From Psychrobacter sp. 5A.1 (lineage in GTDB: Bacteria > Pseudomonadota > Gammaproteobacteria > Pseudomonadales > Moraxellaceae), in the NCBI RefSeq assembly GCF_030407455.1, contig NZ_JASDDJ010000005.1:41203-105202 (forward strand): a stretch of 64,000 nucleotides of DNA, written 5' to 3'. Position numbers and translations under genes: made by a program. Every line of letters starts with the position of its first letter. Within the stretch, counting starts at the first letter, position 1. The notes below the pieces were generated by a model. That model did not search any database. It was not told where the DNA came from and was given only the letters and a program-made list of their open reading frames with translations. Positions 62,845 to 64,000 of the stretch are shown piece after piece.

Positions 62845-63867
62845 TTAATCATTGAGTTTTATTTTCGCTCTTATAATACCATGATCAGTCACTCTATCTG
62901 CATAGTCCCACTTTAAATGATCATTAAAATAATCAACCCGTTCGACATGACCGAGCGAAAATTTGCTATCAGGTAAAAATTCTTCTGAGACAAACAACTG
63001 ATCTATAACTTCTGGCATACCTTGGTATATATGAGTATAGGCAACGTCTTTCATCCAACCATAGCGAGCCTGAATACGAGCCGCATCAAAAAGTGCGACA
63101 TCACGCATACTTTTATCATAATTGACCTCACCCGTTTCAGTCATCAACTGAGTGGTGACACTGCCAGTGACGTCATTCATGTCACCCAGTAATATCAATG
63201 GCTCACGAGTGTGCTGTAATCGCTCTATGATAGACATACGAATAGAAGCTGCTTCTGCAGCACGCATACAGAGACTGCGAAGCTTGGCACGAACTCGAAT
63301 ATTTGGATCGTCCATGTCTTCTAACAAATCACCGTTCTCATCACGCAAGAAAAAAGCACGTTTGCTTTTTAGATGCGCGGTAATAATCGTGATCGGTTGC
63401 CCGTATGCGTCAACACGTAATACCAAGGGTGGCCGATTGAAACGCTGATAAAGACCAATATCAGGAACGTCAATAACAGCTTTTGGGGCAATCTCTTCTA
63501 ATAAACTGGTTTCCAGTTGTTCAAATCGACTAATAATCCCAACGGCTGGCGTATGTTGTGCCCCCATGCCTTTAGTATAAGTGCTTGTACTATTATTACT
63601 TGCAAGTGGAATAACCGCATGTCCAGGTTGGAAGCCTAATGAAACAGACAATGCCTCTAGGGCATCACTATCCCAAACTTCTTGTACGGCAATAATATCA
63701 GCGTGTGCTTTAGCCAATAACTCTGTAAGACCATGTAACTTATGTTCGTAGGCTTTATGGTCATAAACTGGGGCATTATCATAGTAAGTTCGATTAGGAT
63801 TAGCAAAATTCAGCAAATTCGCCGTTGCTATATAAAACTGCTTGCTACCATCAACGTTATTACTCAT
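62845..63867 (-). CDS. Endonuclease/exonuclease/phosphatase family protein
   Basis: 340 aa from ATG 63867 (AGGGAATAT upstream); a longer start at 63909 would add 14 residues. The DNase I-like fold is recognisable: FYIATANLLNFANPN, VQEVWDS, TAHLKSKR, ILLGDMNDVTGSV and the C-terminal TDHGIIRAKI with the catalytic His. No signal peptide. The substrate could be nucleic acid, a phospholipid or a phosphoester; the family does not decide this. Confidence 0.85.
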   Translation of the reverse strand: MSNNVDGSKQFYIATANLLNFANPNRTYYDNAPVYDHKAYEHKLHGLTELLAKAHADIIAVQEVWDSDALEALSVSLGFQPGHAVIPLASNNSTSTYTKGMGAQHTPAVGIISRFEQLETSLLEEIAPKAVIDVPDIGLYQRFNRPPLVLRVDAYGQPITIITAHLKSKRAFFLRDENGDLLEDMDDPNIRVRAKLRSLCMRAAEAASIRMSIIERLQHTREPLILLGDMNDVTGSVTTQLMTETGEVNYDKSMRDVALFDAARIQARYGWMKDVAYTHIYQGMPEVIDQLFVSEEFLPDSKFSLGHVERVDYFNDHLKWDYADRVTDHGIIRAKIKLND

Positions 63868-63940
63868 ATATTCCCTATTGCTTTCGTCATTATAATACAG
63901 AATATTCATTTATATGTATACATAGAAAATTTTATGCCAA

Positions 63941-63976
63941 AAAAAAACTCCCAAAGTTATACTTTGGAAGTTTTAA
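63941..63976 (-). terminator. Terminator of a gene beyond the right edge
   Basis: ACTTCCAAAGT/ACTTTGGGAGT stem (one G-U) with a nine-base T-run on the minus strand. It would end a minus-strand gene lying to the right of the window. Confidence 0.75.
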
Positions 63977-64000
63977 AATAGCATAAATTTAATGTATTTA

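Overview
The window looks like a chromosomal segment of a psychrotolerant gammaproteobacterium of the Moraxellaceae, most likely Psychrobacter. Three things point there: an Acr1-type fatty acyl-CoA reductase very close to the Acinetobacter enzyme as I remember it, the rsmG-parA-parB / exbB-exbD-msbA-lpxK-kdsB layout, and moderately AT-rich DNA with lysine/aspartate-rich linkers. No database search was possible; family names rest on motifs and recalled family features.

Layout. 1-3.6 kb: an aldehyde dehydrogenase cut by the window edge, lipB, ppa and a small tail-anchored protein. 3.6-5.8 kb: a ruined accessory island on the minus strand. It holds orphan C-terminal tails (one with an HEIGH zinc-protease motif), each followed closely by a small membrane or lipoprotein gene, all broken up by an IS630-type transposase remnant and a short inverted-repeat element. 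5.8-20 kb: glutaredoxin, acr1, DUF1622, dusB, a BCCT transporter, a HIT protein, ilvD, a CPA1 antiporter, a serine hydrolase and a DUF442 phosphatase-like protein. 19-24 kb: a MaoC hydratase and a high-molecular-weight FabG facing a thiolase, a fatty-acid module. 24-36 kb: ppk2, then pilZ-holB-kdsB-lpxK-msbA-exbD-exbB and parB-parA-rsmG. 35-42 kb: a Lon-like protease, a WYL regulator, a TerD-like protein and a voltage-gated-type ion channel. 42-47.6 kb: ompW-like, aceF and aceE. 48-62 kb: a large surface locus. 62-64 kb: a TetR regulator and an endonuclease/exonuclease/phosphatase-family protein.

The two most unusual parts are the surface locus and the island. The surface locus has five secreted DUF11/SdrD-like proteins; the largest is 1766 aa with Ig-like domains followed by a C-terminal outer-membrane barrel, and a sixth secreted protein follows it. 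Three of the proteins share a C-terminal domain with two conserved cysteines. This could be an undescribed surface-assembly system. The island at 3.9-5.5 kb reads like a decayed polymorphic toxin/immunity array.

The window also carries seven copies of a 58-248 bp inverted-repeat element (ends GGGCGTGTC, TA target, no transposase). Two copies are interrupted by a second mini-element whose ends match the IS630-type remnant at 5.06 kb. At three genes the first element's terminal TAG is the stop codon. I saw no tRNA or rRNA genes, CRISPR array or complete insertion sequence.
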